Shown: piece after piece, positions 13,043-14,032 of the stretch
How the letters are laid out: every line of letters starts with the position of its first letter
Numbering within the stretch: the stretch's first letter is position 1
Source of the DNA: Thermoleophilia bacterium
GTDB taxonomy: Bacteria > Actinomycetota > Thermoleophilia > Gaiellales > SKUG01
Length of the DNA stretch: 14,032 nucleotides
Reading direction: 5' to 3'
NCBI GenBank assembly: GCA_020438525.1
Contig: JAGQUL010000017.1
Span: forward strand, 1 to 14,032
The notes under the pieces: generated by a model
Seen by the model: the letters and a program-made list of their open reading frames with translations, nothing else
Told to the model about the DNA's origin: nothing
Database searches by the model: none
Program-made: the position numbers and the translations under genes

Positions 13043-13342
13043 CTACCCCTGCTCGATCGGCGCCATGGTGAGCCCGGAGTCGCGCAGCTGCTGCCAGTAG
13101 AGCTCGGCGACCTCGAGCTCCCCGGCCCAGACCTCAGCGCGACCCTGGTGGTGGATGCGGTCGGCGAACACGAGGCCCTGCCGATAGTCCACGCCCGGCA
13201 GCACTCGATCGAGCGCCGCGGCAACGCCCTCGAACGTGTTGTGGTCGTCGTTGAGCACGATCACGCGAGCGCCGCCACGACCCGTACCGGGGCCGACCAG
13301 CTCGGGGCGCTCGATCGTCTCTGTTGCTCCGCTCGACTTCAT
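13043..13342 (-). CDS. clpS: ATP-dependent Clp protease adaptor ClpS
   Basis: A 99-aa cytoplasmic adaptor that delivers N-degron proteins to ClpA/ClpC-ClpP. After a flexible N-terminus (1-26) the ClpS fold reads VIVLNDDHNTFEGV (27-40), with the N-degron-binding Asn31, Asp32 and Asp33, then IHHQGRA (63-69) with the His that closes the pocket, and AELYWQQL with the end GLTMAPIEQG. The gatekeeper that is Met in E. coli is Phe37. The NDDxNTF and GLTMAP features resemble, from memory, cyanobacterial ClpS more than the mycobacterial form. ATG 13342 overlaps the kinase stop codon (TGATG), indicating coupling; a GTG codon precedes it. No clpA or clpC gene is nearby. Confidence 0.88.
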   Translation of the reverse strand: MKSSGATETIERPELVGPGTGRGGARVIVLNDDHNTFEGVAAALDRVLPGVDYRQGLVFADRIHHQGRAEVWAGELEVAELYWQQLRDSGLTMAPIEQG

Positions 13343-14032
13343 CACTGGTGCGTACCGCGTCCGCCCGGCCGCGAAACCGGGAGGCGAAGCGTGAAGGTGC
13401 TGCCTTCGTCGACCCGGCTCGCGACCCCGACCGATCCGCCGTGTGCCTGGGCCACGTGCTTGACGATCGACAGGCCGATGCCCGTGCCGCCGCGCGCCCG
13501 TGATCGCGCCGCATCGACCCGGTAGAAGCGCTCGAACACGCGCTCGAGCGCCTCCGGGGGAATCCCTGTTCCGGTATCGCGCACCGACACCTCGACCACG
13601 TCGCCGTGGCGGGCGAGCGACACGCGCACGGACCCACCGTCGTGGGAGTGCGCGATCGCGTTGTCGACCAGATTCGATACCGCCTGCCGGAGCGCTTCCT
13701 CGTCGCCGTCGATCGTGTACGACGGCGCCCCGGCCAGCGTCTCCACGCCGAGCTCGAGCACGATCTCCCGCGCCTCGGCCGTGGATTCGGCCCCGGCGAG
13801 CACCTCGCCCACGAGCCCTGCAAGGTCCACGTCGGTACGCTGCAGCGCGCGCGGGTCCCCTTCGAGTCGCGCGAGCGCGAGCAGGTCGGTCACGAGCGCG
13901 CTGAGTCGGATCGAGTGGCGTCGAGCGCCGTCGAGGAATCGCGCCCGCACGTCGGCGGGCATCTCGTCGTCGTCGAGGATCGTCTCGATCGCGCCACGGA
14001 TCGCGGTGACGGGCGTCTTGAGCTCGTGGCTG
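13342..14032 (-). CDS. Sensor histidine kinase (PhoR-like), N-terminus outside the window
   Basis: The C-terminal 229 codons of a two-component sensor kinase; the input domain and start lie beyond 14032. The visible part begins inside the H-box, SHELKTPVTAIRG, with the phosphorylated His at the codon 14026-14028. It continues through the dimerisation helices and the ATP-binding core: N-box NLVDNAIAHS, G1 box RDTGTGIPPE, F-box FERFYRVD, G2 box GGTGIGLSIVKHV. The order and spacing are those of the HisKA/HATPase_c class, with PhoR-like wording. The C-terminus ends just after the kinase core. Its stop overlaps the clpS start by 1 nt. The partner response regulator would be expected upstream, off the window. 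Confidence 0.9.
   Translation of the reverse strand, partial: SHELKTPVTAIRGAIETILDDDEMPADVRARFLDGARRHSIRLSALVTDLLALARLEGDPRALQRTDVDLAGLVGEVLAGAESTAEAREIVLELGVETLAGAPSYTIDGDEEALRQAVSNLVDNAIAHSHDGGSVRVSLARHGDVVEVSVRDTGTGIPPEALERVFERFYRVDAARSRARGGTGIGLSIVKHVAQAHGGSVGVASRVDEGSTFTLRLPVSRPGGRGTHQ

Noticed and set aside
11840..13525. 561-codon plus-strand open frame opposite the protease, clpS and kinase
   Set aside because: Arg/His-rich shadow; the minus strand encodes three clear families with coupled starts.
1..14032. tRNA, rRNA, CRISPR array, IS element or phage genes
   Set aside because: Looked for on both strands; no cloverleaf, spaced repeats, transposase or integrase motifs were seen.

Overview
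The window is GC-rich DNA (roughly two thirds G+C by eye), densely packed and coding on both strands. It holds 12 protein genes: 10 complete and one cut at each edge. I see no tRNA, rRNA, CRISPR array, insertion sequence or phage gene. Actinomycete-like features include a MarP-type periplasmic protease, an MmpL-type RND transporter, a GabD2-type aldehyde dehydrogenase and several likely leaderless starts. A secreted DUF1996 protein beside a lysyl-oxidase-fold protein makes me think of the class Thermoleophilia (Solirubrobacterales and relatives). The phylum is fairly safe; the class is a guess.

Layout. (1) 1-3435: a ketoacyl-synthase III (FabH/OleA-like, truncated, minus) is divergent from an MMPL/RND lipid exporter that carries an extra N-terminal helix and a YajC-like small barrel. 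The 233 bp between them hold several inverted and direct repeats. (2) 3455-7348: a secreted RlpA-type peptidoglycan enzyme (minus) is divergent from a tightly coupled pair of secreted-protein genes. The first encodes a glycoside-hydrolase-like TIM barrel fused to a lysyl-oxidase-like domain; the second encodes a DUF1996 protein. In the fusion both domains appear to lack their catalytic or metal-binding residues. (3) 7366-10743: a two-helix membrane protein (minus) is divergent from a succinate-semialdehyde-type dehydrogenase, followed by a secreted NlpC/P60 peptidase and an arginase. (4) 10756-11853: a cupin (minus) is divergent from a UBP-zinc-finger/GNAT-like fusion. (5) 11864-14032: a minus-strand operon of sensor histidine kinase (N-terminus outside the window), ClpS adaptor and MarP-like membrane serine protease.

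How they fit together. Much of the window concerns the envelope: lipid synthesis and export, two peptidoglycan hydrolases, two secreted proteins of unknown job, and a stress-type membrane protease co-transcribed with a sensor kinase and a proteolytic adaptor. Arginase and the aldehyde dehydrogenase could both feed nitrogen and carbon catabolism (arginine to ornithine; succinate semialdehyde to succinate), but they are not clearly one operon. Many genes lack a Shine-Dalgarno sequence. Several instead have a -10-like hexamer 4-8 nt before the start codon, which suggests leaderless transcripts. Convergent gene ends carry hairpins that could work as terminators in both directions.

All family assignments are from reading motifs by eye; no database search was run.
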